This document shows positions 35,823 to 44,859 of a stretch of 64,000 bases of DNA, piece after piece. Under the pieces are notes generated by a model. It had not been told where the DNA came from. It searched no databases and worked only from the letters and a program-made list of their open reading frames with translations. The position numbers and the translations under genes are program-made. The DNA comes from Clostridiales bacterium (lineage in GTDB: Bacteria > Bacillota > Clostridia > Lachnospirales > Lachnospiraceae), in contig JAJQIK010000011.1 of the NCBI GenBank assembly GCA_021199255.1, positions 1 through 64,000 on the forward strand. The letters run 5' to 3'. The first letter of the stretch is position 1, and the number at the start of each line of letters is the position of its first letter.

Positions 35823-37412
35823 TTACTTCAAAGACTCTACCGCAGCTCTCTCAATCGCCAGGCCTGCGCTGTAACGCTTCATAAATTCATCAAAGCCCTT
35901 TACATCCTCGGCTTTAGGGGCAAGCTTCTCGCCCTTCTGTCCCGCAAATACCTTGCTCTCCAGAAATGCTGCCAGGCTTTCCTTCTCACCCTTATGAATC
36001 ATGTACGAAGCAAGCAGGGCAATTCCCCATGCGCCGCCTTCTCCCGCTGTCTCCATCACGCTTACCGGCGCGTCAATGGCCGCCGCCAGAATACTCTGGC
36101 CTACGCCTTTGGTTTTAAACAGGCCGCCGTGTCCGAAGATCTCATCTACTTCCACGCCCTCTTCCTTCAGGAGAATATCCAGACCGGTCTTGAGCGCTCC
36201 CAGGGCGGTAAAGAGATGTACCCTCATGAAATTAGCCAGATTAAATTTAGCGTCCGGTGTACGGACAAACAACGGCCGTCCTTCATTAAAGCCCGTTACA
36301 TGCTCGCCGGAGAAATAATTGTACGCCAGCAGGCCGCCGCAGTCCTCGTCTCCTTCCAGCGCCTTGCGGTACAGATTACCATACAGCTCGTTCATGTCAA
36401 CTTTGAGCCCCATAACTTCGGAATATTCCTTAAACAGATTCACCCATGCGTTTAAGTCGGAGGTACAGTTATTGCAGTGCACCATCGCTACCAGACTGCC
36501 GTCGGGCGTTGTTACCAAATCGATCTCGTCATGTACTCTGGATAATTCTTTCTCCATAACAATCATACCGAACACACTGGTTCCGGCAGATACATTACCC
36601 GTTCTCTGCGCCACGCTGTTAGTAGCCGCCATACCCGTTCCGGCATCGCCTTCGGGGGGACAGAAGGGTACTCCTGCCTCTAAGGTTCCGGTGGGGTCTA
36701 ATAATCGAGCGCCCTCCGCCGTCAATACGCCGGCCTGCTGCCCCGCAGTATAAACCGCCGGAAGGATTTCTTTCAGCTTCCAATCGTACTTGCCTGCTAC
36801 CAGCTCGTCAAACTGCGCGAGCATCTTCTCGTGGAACTGTCCCGTGGCAATATCAATGGGGAACATTCCGGAGGCTTCGCCCACGCCCACGATCTTCTCT
36901 CCGGTCAGCTTCCAGTGGACATATCCCGCCAGCGTAATCACAAACTTCAGATCCGCCACATGCTCTTCACCGTTTAAAATAGCCTGATAAAGATGCGCAA
37001 TCGTCCATCTCTGGGGAATATGATATTGGAACAGCTCTGTCAGCTTTACGGAAGCTTCCTCTGTAATGGTATTTCTCCATGTACGGAAAGGAACCATTAA
37101 CTCGTCCTTCTCATTAAACGCCATATAGCCGTGCATCATGGCGCTGAAACCGATCGCCCCGATTTTCGTCAGCTTTTCGCCATACTGAGCCTGCACATCA
37201 TCAGCCAGCTTCCGGTAGCAGTCCTGCAGCCCTGTCCAGATGTCGTCTAAGCTATAAGTCCAGATGCCGTTCTCCAGTCTGTTCTCCCAGTCATGCGCGC
37301 CGGACGCGACAGGCTGATTGTTCTCGTCTACCAGAACCGCTTTGATTCTGGTAGAGCCGAACTCAATGCCCAATACTGATTTACCATTTGCAATACATTC
37401 TTTTGCTCCCAT
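35823..37412 (-). CDS. araB: FGGY-family ribulokinase (AraB/AraK type)
   Basis: This is a 529-residue sugar kinase with two actin-like halves. The N-terminal phosphate loop [16 protein letters not shown] and the C-terminal [15 protein letters not shown] region ([19 protein letters not shown]) fit FGGY kinases. It differs from E. coli AraB and looks like the xylulokinase-like form seen in clostridial arabinose operons. The ribulokinase role is inferred from its place between araA and araD. GGAGGTAAGT precedes the ATG. Confidence 0.88.
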   Translation of the reverse strand: MGAKECIANGKSVLGIEFGSTRIKAVLVDENNQPVASGAHDWENRLENGIWTYSLDDIWTGLQDCYRKLADDVQAQYGEKLTKIGAIGFSAMMHGYMAFNEKDELMVPFRTWRNTITEEASVKLTELFQYHIPQRWTIAHLYQAILNGEEHVADLKFVITLAGYVHWKLTGEKIVGVGEASGMFPIDIATGQFHEKMLAQFDELVAGKYDWKLKEILPAVYTAGQQAGVLTAEGARLLDPTGTLEAGVPFCPPEGDAGTGMAATNSVAQRTGNVSAGTSVFGMIVMEKELSRVHDEIDLVTTPDGSLVAMVHCNNCTSDLNAWVNLFKEYSEVMGLKVDMNELYGNLYRKALEGDEDCGGLLAYNYFSGEHVTGFNEGRPLFVRTPDAKFNLANFMRVHLFTALGALKTGLDILLKEEGVEVDEIFGHGGLFKTKGVGQSILAAAIDAPVSVMETAGEGGAWGIALLASYMIHKGEKESLAAFLESKVFAGQKGEKLAPKAEDVKGFDEFMKRYSAGLAIERAAVESLK

Positions 37413-37479
37413 ACTTACCTCCGTTTTCCTCTATTTACAGCGCGCTCAACGCTGCCTGCGGGAATAACTGTTCTCCCTA

Positions 37480-38976
37480 TCAGCGATATGCCGCCTCGTT
37501 CCATCTCAATTCATTCTTGAAATCGCGGATTGTGGTATCCTTGTCGATTACAACGCTCTCAATACCCATAGCGGCCGCCCAGTCTACCATCTGATCTACC
37601 GTCAAATCGTAGGAGAATGCCGTATGATGTGCGCCGCCCGCAAGAATCCATGCCGTAGCGCCAATTTCCATATTCGGCTGAGGCGTCCAGAACGCCGTAC
37701 CAACAGGCAGCTTAGGCATAGGCTTTTCGACTTTCTTACAATCAACCGCGTTAACCAGCAGTCTGAATCTGGTGCCAAGATCAACCAAGGAGCACGCTAC
37801 CGCCGGGCCTGTCTTGGAGGTAAATACCAGACGGGCAGGATCTTCCCTGTTACCCATGGACAACGGGCAGACCTTAATGCCGATCTCGCCGTCCGCTACG
37901 GAAGGACATACCTCTAACATATGCGCCTGTAAAATACCTTCCTTGCCGGGTACTAAATTATAAGTATAATCCTCCATCATGGAAGTACCCTTCGCGTCCT
38001 TCATACCGGCTGTCATTAACTTCATGGTGCGAACCATGGCGGCTACCTTCCAGTCGCCCTCTGCGCCAAAGCCATAACCCTTCTCCATCAGTCTCTGGAT
38101 AGCCAGACCCGGAAGCTGCTTTAATCCGCCCAGCATACCGAAATGCGTTACAACTGCATGATAATTATTGTCTACTAAGAATTTCTCGATACCGATTTCC
38201 TGCTGCGCCTGTACGGCCACATGTCTTCTAAATTCGTCTAAATCTCTGCCTTCATCGATAATCTTATATTTGCTGTAATATTCTTCCACCAACGCGTCTA
38301 CGTCGCCCTGTGCAACCGCGTCGACATATTCTACAAGGTCGTTCACACAATAATGGTCGATCTCCCAGCCAAACTTGATCTGCGCCTCTACCTTATCTCC
38401 TTCCGTTACCGCTACGTTGTTCATGTTGTCGCCGAAACGGCATACCCGGATATGGGAGGATTCGATCACGCCGATGGCGGTTCTCATCCAGCTTCCAAGC
38501 TGCTTCTGAACGCTGTCATTCGCCCAGTGTCCTACGATAATCTTTCTCTCAATTCCCATACGGCTTACGATATGGCCATACTCTCTGTCGCCGTGGGCGG
38601 ACTGGTTCTCATTCATAAAATCCATATCGATAGTGTCATAAGGAAGTTCTTCGTTAAACTGTGTATGCAGATGGCACAGAGGTTTCTTGTACTCCTTTAA
38701 GCCCAAAATCCACATCTTAGCAGGTGAAAAGGTATGCATCCAGGTAATAACGCCCGCACAGTCGGGGTCATTGTTGGCATCGTTAAAGGTCTGGCGGATA
38801 GAAGCCTGGCTGATAAGCGTAGGCTTTAAGACCACCTCAAAAGGAAGATTCCCGGAAGCGTTTAAGCCCTCTACGATCTTAGCGGAATGTTCCGCCACTT
38901 TTCTCAGGCACTCGTCACCGTACAGATCCTGTGAACCGGTACAAAACCAAAATTTGTAATTCTTTACTGCGTTCAT
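37480..38976 (-). CDS. araA: L-arabinose isomerase
   Basis: This 498-residue enzyme converts L-arabinose to L-ribulose. Family landmarks are FWFCTGSQDLYGDECL at the N-terminus, TWMHTFSPAKMWI, FGAEGDWKVAAMVR and SMMEDYTYNL, plus the metal-ligand His near AGGAHHTAFSY. It is the first gene of the operon. GGAGGGAAAAGA precedes the ATG, and a leader of about 100 nt carries an extra AraR-like site. Confidence 0.97.
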   Translation of the reverse strand: MNAVKNYKFWFCTGSQDLYGDECLRKVAEHSAKIVEGLNASGNLPFEVVLKPTLISQASIRQTFNDANNDPDCAGVITWMHTFSPAKMWILGLKEYKKPLCHLHTQFNEELPYDTIDMDFMNENQSAHGDREYGHIVSRMGIERKIIVGHWANDSVQKQLGSWMRTAIGVIESSHIRVCRFGDNMNNVAVTEGDKVEAQIKFGWEIDHYCVNDLVEYVDAVAQGDVDALVEEYYSKYKIIDEGRDLDEFRRHVAVQAQQEIGIEKFLVDNNYHAVVTHFGMLGGLKQLPGLAIQRLMEKGYGFGAEGDWKVAAMVRTMKLMTAGMKDAKGTSMMEDYTYNLVPGKEGILQAHMLEVCPSVADGEIGIKVCPLSMGNREDPARLVFTSKTGPAVACSLVDLGTRFRLLVNAVDCKKVEKPMPKLPVGTAFWTPQPNMEIGATAWILAGGAHHTAFSYDLTVDQMVDWAAAMGIESVVIDKDTTIRDFKNELRWNEAAYR

Positions 38977-39012
38977 TCTTTTCCCTCCGTTTTATATAGT
39001 TTTGATTAGGGC

Positions 39013-39033
39013 AACTTGTACTCTATACAACTT
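39013..39033. promoter_or_regulatory. Second AraR-like dyad in the araA leader
   Basis: Half-sites TTGTA (39016-39020) and TACAA (39026-39030) lie in a wider dyad (AACTTGTA...TACAACTT). The half-sites are spaced 5 bp apart rather than 2 as in the main site. It lies in the transcribed leader, where a second operator could help by looping. Confidence 0.5.
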
Positions 39034-39088
39034 TTCCTCAAAAAACGCCATATTTTCGCACAAATCACCTTAGTTCCTCTTATAAAAA

Positions 39089-39128
39089 ATAATAGCACTT
39101 GTACGTACAATTTTGCAAGTTGTACATA
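39089..39128 (-). promoter_or_regulatory. araA promoter with overlapping AraR operator
   Basis: On the minus strand a -35 TTGCAA (39118-39113) and a -10 TATTAT (39094-39089) are 18 bp apart. The perfect palindrome TTGTACGTACAA (39099-39110) fills the spacer and matches the known AraR box type. A further half-site TTGTACAT lies just upstream (to 39128). A bound repressor would block the promoter, and arabinose would release it. Confidence 0.8.
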
Positions 39129-39140
39129 TTGATTTTCTTC

Positions 39141-40220
39141 CTACACTTTTCTGACGGAATCCCTCTGCACAATATCCACGTCAAATTCATAATTAGCGTC
39201 AAAAAAAGGATCCTTAATCAGATGCAGCAGATTCTCCGCCGCTTTCTTCCCCAGTTCTTCCATGGGGTGAGGCGCCGATGTAATTGCCACTTCGCCCAGC
39301 ACTGCCAGCTCGGAATCGTCAACGCCTGCTATGGACAGATCCTGTGGGACTCTGACCCCGGCTTTTCTCAGGATATCAATCAGGCCAAAGGCCACCTCGT
39401 CGTTATAACAAAACACTCCGGTACATCCCTCAAAGCGATCCAGTATTTTCTCCGTCAGCTTATCTAAATGCTTCACATCTTCCGTATCTACCCAGAAGAT
39501 TCTCGAATCGACCACCTCCAGTCCGGCGTCCAGCATTGCGTCCATATATCCTGAATACCGCAGCCGTCCCTGTCCGTCGTCCAGTTTAAAGATACCGCCG
39601 ATTTCCCGATGTCCCATGGCTATCAAATGCTTCGTCATTTTCCAGCCCGCCATATGGTCGTTAATCGATACATGGGGAATCTTAAGCTGCGGATAATAGC
39701 TGTTGATAAAAATAACCGGTATCCGACGCTTCCGAATCTCCTGATAAAGATGAAGATTAGGGTTGGGAATCCCGCTCTTCGTAGTTTCTACGATAATGCC
39801 CGCCACTTCGTCTCTGCTGATAATATCCTCCAGAATCGTCCTCTCTCTTCCGTTCTGGTTATTCGTAAATGCAATCTGCACGGAATATCCGGCTTCCAGC
39901 AATACGTTTTCAATTCCCTGAATGGTTCTGGGAAAAATATAGCCGTCCACATAGGTCGTCACCACGGAAACTCTCATCCGTTTCGCCAGATTCACCAGAC
40001 GGTTATCATTGATATAGGTTCCGCTGCCCTGTACCCTGCGGATCATTCCGTCCTGTTCCAGCACGCTGATTGCATGTCTGACCGTCTGGCGGCTCACTCC
40101 GAACATTTCCTTCAGTTGATTCTCGGAATACATCTTCTGTCCCGCTACCAGCTTTTTCTCTTGAATCTGTCCATTAATCCACTTCACCAGCTCTAAATAT
40201 TTGGGTGTTGCCTTATCCAT
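39141..40220 (-). CDS. araR: Arabinose operon regulator AraR (GntR/LacI chimera)
   Basis: This is a 359-residue protein. Residues 1-70 form a GntR winged helix (NQLKEMFGVSRQTVRHAISV, RRVQGSGTYI). The rest is a LacI/GalR-type periplasmic-binding fold (GIIVETTKSGIPNPNLHLYQ, CYNDEVAFGLIDILRKAGV, SIAGVDDSELA). This is the AraR architecture. It lies directly upstream of araA on the same strand, with AraR-type boxes in between. GGAGGAAACA precedes the chosen ATG. Confidence 0.92.
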   Translation of the reverse strand: MDKATPKYLELVKWINGQIQEKKLVAGQKMYSENQLKEMFGVSRQTVRHAISVLEQDGMIRRVQGSGTYINDNRLVNLAKRMRVSVVTTYVDGYIFPRTIQGIENVLLEAGYSVQIAFTNNQNGRERTILEDIISRDEVAGIIVETTKSGIPNPNLHLYQEIRKRRIPVIFINSYYPQLKIPHVSINDHMAGWKMTKHLIAMGHREIGGIFKLDDGQGRLRYSGYMDAMLDAGLEVVDSRIFWVDTEDVKHLDKLTEKILDRFEGCTGVFCYNDEVAFGLIDILRKAGVRVPQDLSIAGVDDSELAVLGEVAITSAPHPMEELGKKAAENLLHLIKDPFFDANYEFDVDIVQRDSVRKV

Positions 40221-40326
40221 TGTTTCCTCCATGTCAGAGCAGCCGCCTACAATGGCCTGTATGATGCTAAGGTATAAGCTGCCCGCACTTCCCCCAGACG
40301 AAAATCCTGTATGCTTCTATTTTAAA

Positions 40327-40358
40327 TCACAAAGGGCCGCCCCGCAATAAGGCAGCCC
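40327..40358 (-). terminator. Terminator after the chemoreceptor gene
   Basis: On the minus strand GGGCTGCC pairs with GGCGGCCC (one G-U) around a 9-nt loop and is followed by TTTGTGATTT. It separates the chemoreceptor gene from araR. Confidence 0.65.
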
Positions 40359-40415
40359 TGTTTTTCTACTTCTGAATTGCAAATATCCTCGTCTCTTCCG
40401 GGCAAAGCCTCTCCA

Positions 40416-42134
40416 TTATACCTTAAAGCACGCGGTCTGCCGGGATAAATGGCCAATCACTCCGGACACCTGCTCCAGCGCGCCGATAATATCCTGCATA
40501 CTGTCCGCGAGCGCCGTGGTATTGGCAACCACTCCCGTTACGCTCTGGGCGCTTTCCTGTACATTGTTCGCAATATCATCGTTGGACTGCGCCACCGACT
40601 GCATGATACCGCCGACTTTTTCCATGGAGTCTCTGATCTCCGTCATCATCTGCGCTACCGTAATAGAATCGTTAAGATACTGTTCGCCGGTATTTTCCAG
40701 AATCTCATAATCAGGAAGGATTCTCTCATTGATGAAATCTACCAGGCTTCGGGCATTGTCCGCCAAAGTGGTAACCGCGGCGACAACTTCGCCGGAAATC
40801 TGCTGAATATTATTCGCCGTCTCCTTAGAATTGTCCGCCAGCACGCGAATCTCGTCTGCGACTACCGCGAAACCCCGTCCCGCTTCGCCTGCTCTGGCCG
40901 CTTCAATGGACGCGTTTAATGCCAGCAGGTTCGTTTTAGCGGCAATGCTTAAAATATCACCCGTCAGGCTGTCGATATTTTCAATCTTACGGCTATCCCC
41001 AATGGACGCCTGCAAGGTTACGTCAAACTCTTTGATCATACTGCCTGCGGATTGTTTGCTGTCCTGAGCCAGCTTCTGCAGTTCCTGCGCGCGGGTTCTG
41101 ATTTCATCTGCGAATTTGGTGCCGTGAACCGCCCGTTCAACCATTTGCTGTACAGACTCCTCCGCCTGCTTGGTACTTTCATTCACACAAGCCGCCGTAG
41201 CGGATACCTCTTCCATGCTCGCCGCCAGCCCTTCCATCGTATCAGAAGTCTCTTCCGCATTTCTGTTGGTCTGCTCCACCACCACGTTTACATTCTGCTG
41301 CTGCCTGTCTATCTCCTGTCCGCAGGAAATAACGCCCCCTATCATTTCCTGTAAAATATCCAGAAACTGATTTACGCCTCTGGCGAGCGTAGCAATCTCG
41401 TCCTTCGTGGTCACCGGCACTCTGCCCGTCAGATCTCCCTGACCGTTATGAATATCTTCAATCATGCCGTTAATCACTCTCGCGATCCTGCGGATCGGCA
41501 CCACGATCAGGCGAATCGCAATGGCAGTCACCAGACCGGCCGCCGCCACCAGAAGAATCACCACCATCATAGTCACTCTGTTCGTCTGATCCGCCGTCTG
41601 CTGCAGCTCCGTCTTGCCTGTCTCCAGTTCTTCCGCAGAGTAAGCCAGCAGCTTCTGCATATTATTCTGAATCGTATCGTTTAACATACTAAGATTATTG
41701 GTGATCAGGAGCGTAGCGTTCTCCTTATCATTCTTCCTGCTTGCCTCCAGCACGCTGTCCACGCACGTATCAAAGCTGATCAGCCTGCTCTCCACCGTAT
41801 CATAGGTGGCCTGCACTTCCTCGGAGGTGATTTCCGCCTGATAAGCCTCCATCTTCTCCCACATATCTTCTCTCGCCGCGTAAATTTCTTCCGCGCGCTT
41901 ATCCATAATGCTGGACAGCTTCGTATTGACATGGGCGTAAAGACTCACATACATTTCCAGATAATCATCATAGATGCTATATATCATATTGGTCTTCTCA
42001 ACCTGATTATTCATAAGCTCCTGGCTGCTTGTTGTAATAACGGTCAGATTATTCGCCAAAATTCCCAATGCCACAATGGCGATTAAGGTGAGCGCCATGA
42101 TAGACGCCGCAAATTTGTATCCGATCTTTTTCAT
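40416..42134 (-). CDS. Methyl-accepting chemotaxis protein
   Basis: This is a 572-residue receptor. The first membrane helix covers about 8-30, followed by a four-helix-bundle type extracellular domain and a second helix at about 190-211. A HAMP domain and a long coiled signalling domain follow; the CheA/CheW-contact hairpin lies in [20 protein letters not shown]. No flagellar or che genes are in the window. Its place between araR and the sugar transporter suggests, but does not prove, a role in sugar taxis. GGAGGG precedes the ATG. Confidence 0.93.
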   Translation of the reverse strand: MKKIGYKFAASIMALTLIAIVALGILANNLTVITTSSQELMNNQVEKTNMIYSIYDDYLEMYVSLYAHVNTKLSSIMDKRAEEIYAAREDMWEKMEAYQAEITSEEVQATYDTVESRLISFDTCVDSVLEASRKNDKENATLLITNNLSMLNDTIQNNMQKLLAYSAEELETGKTELQQTADQTNRVTMMVVILLVAAAGLVTAIAIRLIVVPIRRIARVINGMIEDIHNGQGDLTGRVPVTTKDEIATLARGVNQFLDILQEMIGGVISCGQEIDRQQQNVNVVVEQTNRNAEETSDTMEGLAASMEEVSATAACVNESTKQAEESVQQMVERAVHGTKFADEIRTRAQELQKLAQDSKQSAGSMIKEFDVTLQASIGDSRKIENIDSLTGDILSIAAKTNLLALNASIEAARAGEAGRGFAVVADEIRVLADNSKETANNIQQISGEVVAAVTTLADNARSLVDFINERILPDYEILENTGEQYLNDSITVAQMMTEIRDSMEKVGGIMQSVAQSNDDIANNVQESAQSVTGVVANTTALADSMQDIIGALEQVSGVIGHLSRQTACFKV

Positions 42135-42212
42135 CCCCAGACCCTCCTTTTCCCTTCTCGTCAGCCGCCCATTCCGGCTTCTTCCATTCAGTATAATGTT
42201 TCACACTAATCC

Positions 42213-42293
42213 CCATTTCTGAGCTAAAAGCGTCGGTACGACGCTTGTGCGAAGCGGCGGCGAGAAATCCGTGAAGACGGTTTCTCGTCTGCC
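42213..42293. repeat. Two-hairpin intergenic repeat, copy 2
   Basis: This is the second copy of the element at 9018-9104. Hairpin 1 is a perfect AAGCGTC-GGTAC-GACGCTT. Hairpin 2 pairs GCGAGAAA with TTTCTCGT around CGTGAAGACG-type loop sequence. Base changes between the copies keep the stems paired (for example GATGAGAAA/TTTCTCATC against GGCGAGAAA/TTTCTCGTC). It lies upstream of the chemoreceptor gene. Confidence 0.75.
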
Positions 42294-42392
42294 ATCAGGG
42301 CTATTTGCTTTCGCCCAGAAACAAATAGCCAAATCCACTTCCAGAGGATTGTGAAAAATCAGCACATCAGTGTGATTTTCATACTATTCTTA

Positions 42393-42610
42393 TTGCAGAC
42401 AGGTAATTACGAAGCTTATTCATAGCGCCATATTAATTATGCGAATTGTATCAACATAAGCAGCCCCTTTGGAAACGTCGGTACTTGGCGAGGTGTTTTC
42501 GAGCCTAGTACCGCTACGTCGGAAACGGAGCGAAAGCGCGTCTGCGTTGTTGATACAATTTGCACAATTCACAGCCAGAAACAAGTTTCGCAATTACCTG
42601 TCTTCTGCAA
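42393..42610. repeat. Large imperfect palindromic element, about 218 bp
   Basis: Three nested inverted repeats share one centre. The outer arms are 42393-42417 and 42583-42610 (GACAGGTAATTACGAAGCTT against its near complement, 18 of 20). The middle arms are 42441-42456 and 42548-42563 (AATTGTATCAACA type, 15 of 16). The inner arms are GGTACTTGGC (42480-42489) and GCCTAGTACC (42503-42512). It contains no ORF. It looks like a folded repeat or miniature mobile element. Confidence 0.7.
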
Positions 42611-42697
42611 AATGAAAGAAGCAAAAGAAGCTGAGTTCATCATAACATATTTTCAAACCCAAGCCCAGCCCTTTTATCATTTTCAACACGTTTACTT

Positions 42698-42734
42698 AAA
42701 AACTTAACAAAGGCGCACATATCCATGCGCGCCT
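42698..42734 (-). terminator. Terminator of the sugar ABC transporter operon
   Basis: On the minus strand AGGCGCGCAT pairs with ATGTGCGCCT (one G-U) around a GGAT loop, followed by TTGTTAAGTTTTT. It lies 22 bp after the last permease gene. Confidence 0.85.
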
Positions 42735-42755
42735 CTGCAAAATTCCGATAGTGCA

Positions 42756-43781
42756 TTATGCTTTTTTACGTTCTTTAATATTGGCAAGGATCGCCTGCAA
42801 GACAATAAAGAAGCACAGCAGAATCGCCGTCACAATATTAGCCCAGGAGCTGACCAGCTTACCATTAGACTTAACTAAAGTAGAAATCGTACCGTTGATC
42901 ATTACGCCGAACAGAGTACCGATTACATTACCCACACCGCCTGTCAGCAGCGTACCGCCGATAACGGCGGAAGAGATTGCGTCCATCTCAAAGCCGGTGG
43001 CCTGAGAAGTGGTGCCGCTCATGGTATTCAGGCAGTAGCAGATTCCGCCGATAGAAGCTAAGAAGCTCGCCAGCACATAGGTTTTCATCTTCGTCTTGCG
43101 CACATCCAGGCCCATCAGCGTTGCAGACTGGCTGTTGCCGCCCACCGCATAGATGCTTCTGCCGAATTTCGTATACTTCAGCATTAAGTAAATCAGCACC
43201 ACGATCACCAGCGCTATGATTACGCTGATTCGCACATAGGGAACCTGAAGAATACCCTTTTTGTTTGTATAGGCTCCTATCCCAAAGGGAATATTCAGCT
43301 TCATATTAGACAGCTTCACAAACAATTCATCACTTACAATACTGACCTGATTGGTAGAAATAACCGCCGTCATACCTCGGGCAAAGAACAGACCCGCCAT
43401 GGTAACGATAAAGGGCTGGATATCCAGATAAGCGATACAGAAGCCCTGTACGGCGCCGAATACAACGCCGATCAGTAATACCAGAATCATCAGCACCGGA
43501 CTTTTCAGTCCCCATTCTTCCATTCCTACGGCAAGGAACATACAGTCCATAGCCACTAAGGAGCCCACCGAGATATCAATACCACCCGTCAACATTACGC
43601 AGGTGGTTCCGCATGCCACGCAGAGCAGACCCGCATTATTAATCAGCACATTCAGGAATGTCTGTAAATGTGTAAATCCTTTATCCGCGTATACAATACA
43701 GCCCGCGCCGTACATCACTACAAATAGGACAATCGTAATAATCAATAAGATACTGTTGCTATTGATTTTCAATTTCTTCAT
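42756..43781 (-). CDS. Sugar ABC transporter permease (YjfF/RbsC family)
   Basis: This is a 341-residue permease with about ten membrane segments and the CUT2 family motif around MLTGGIDISVGSLVAM and AVIGGTLLTGGVGN. It is the second of two different permeases in the operon, as in YtfQRT-YjfF transporters for furanose sugars. AGGAGGCG precedes the ATG, 4 bp after the upstream permease gene. Confidence 0.92.
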   Translation of the reverse strand: MKKLKINSNSILLIITIVLFVVMYGAGCIVYADKGFTHLQTFLNVLINNAGLLCVACGTTCVMLTGGIDISVGSLVAMDCMFLAVGMEEWGLKSPVLMILVLLIGVVFGAVQGFCIAYLDIQPFIVTMAGLFFARGMTAVISTNQVSIVSDELFVKLSNMKLNIPFGIGAYTNKKGILQVPYVRISVIIALVIVVLIYLMLKYTKFGRSIYAVGGNSQSATLMGLDVRKTKMKTYVLASFLASIGGICYCLNTMSGTTSQATGFEMDAISSAVIGGTLLTGGVGNVIGTLFGVMINGTISTLVKSNGKLVSSWANIVTAILLCFFIVLQAILANIKERKKA

Positions 43782-43785
43782 TCTC

Positions 43786-44859
43786 TTACGCCTCCTTTGC
43801 AGCCGCTCTCTTGGCAGACAGCTTCTTGAAATACTCTTTGACAGGACCTGACTGAATGACTACGATCAGGATAACGACAATAGCCTTAAATACAGGCGCC
43901 TGTGCGGAAGATACGCCAAGCGCATACAAAGTAGTCGTAATGGCCTGGATAGTGTAAGCGCCGATAATGGAACCGGCTAAGTTGAACTTACCGCCGCCAA
44001 GGCTGTTCCCGCCAAGGGCAACCGCAAGAATCGCATCCATTTCCATATTCAGGCCAATATTATTGGTATCCGCGGAATAGATACGGGAGGTGGCCGTAAT
44101 ACCGGCAATACCCGCGCACAGGCCGCAGATTGCATAACACATTAAAATAATTTTAGCGGAGTTAAAGCCTGAGATTCTTGCCGCCTTTTTATTAATACCT
44201 ACGCTCTGTACAAAGGTACCCAGCGCCGTAAATTTCAGAATCAACGCCATAACAAGCACACAGATGGCCGCAATCAGAATCGGTGTGGGCAGCGGTCCTA
44301 TATAAGAGCCGAAGAACTGGAAGGAAGGCACCCGCACATACACGATAGCGCTGTTACACAGCAAAAGGCCGATAGCGCGCCCCGCCGACCAGAGAATCAG
44401 GGTCGCAACCATGGGCTGAATATTCAGATACGCCACCAGAAATCCGTTAAACAGGCCGCAGACAACCGCTACCAGAATACCGGCGCCAATGCCCATCCAA
44501 AGGGGATGCGCGTACTCAGATACATTGGTCACGCCATAGCCTGCAAGCAGCATACAGCACATACCGCCGGTCAGACTCATGACAGATCCCACGGAAATAT
44601 CTGTTCCCGCCGAAGCGGATACTACCAGCGTCATACCGATCGCCAGAATAGCGACCTCGCTGCCACGATTTAAAATATCGATCAAACGCCCGTATAATAC
44701 AGTGTTGCCCGAAGAGGTAACCTGCGTGCTGATTGAAAAAAATGTAAAGGGCGCATTTCCGCTGGCAATATCATAGACCACATTGACCAGCATAACCAGA
44801 ATCATACTGAAGATCGGCAGGAATAACTGCATCTTCGTTATTTTTTTAAGATTACTCAT
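43786..44859 (-). CDS. Sugar ABC transporter permease (YtfT/RbsC family)
   Basis: This is a 357-residue CUT2 permease with VSASAGTDISVGSVMSLTGG and LAVALGGNSLGGGKFN motifs. The ATG at 44859 has GGAGG at 8 nt and overlaps the ATPase stop by 8 bp. Together with the next permease it should form the membrane channel. Confidence 0.92.
   Translation of the reverse strand: MSNLKKITKMQLFLPIFSMILVMLVNVVYDIASGNAPFTFFSISTQVTSSGNTVLYGRLIDILNRGSEVAILAIGMTLVVSASAGTDISVGSVMSLTGGMCCMLLAGYGVTNVSEYAHPLWMGIGAGILVAVVCGLFNGFLVAYLNIQPMVATLILWSAGRAIGLLLCNSAIVYVRVPSFQFFGSYIGPLPTPILIAAICVLVMALILKFTALGTFVQSVGINKKAARISGFNSAKIILMCYAICGLCAGIAGITATSRIYSADTNNIGLNMEMDAILAVALGGNSLGGGKFNLAGSIIGAYTIQAITTTLYALGVSSAQAPVFKAIVVILIVVIQSGPVKEYFKKLSAKRAAAKEA

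Noticed and set aside
42441-42563. Large palindrome as an AraR control site (TTGTATCAACA / TGTTGATACAA)
   Set aside because: The half-sites do not match TTGTACGTACAA and are about 90 bp apart. Nested arms argue for a structural repeat instead.
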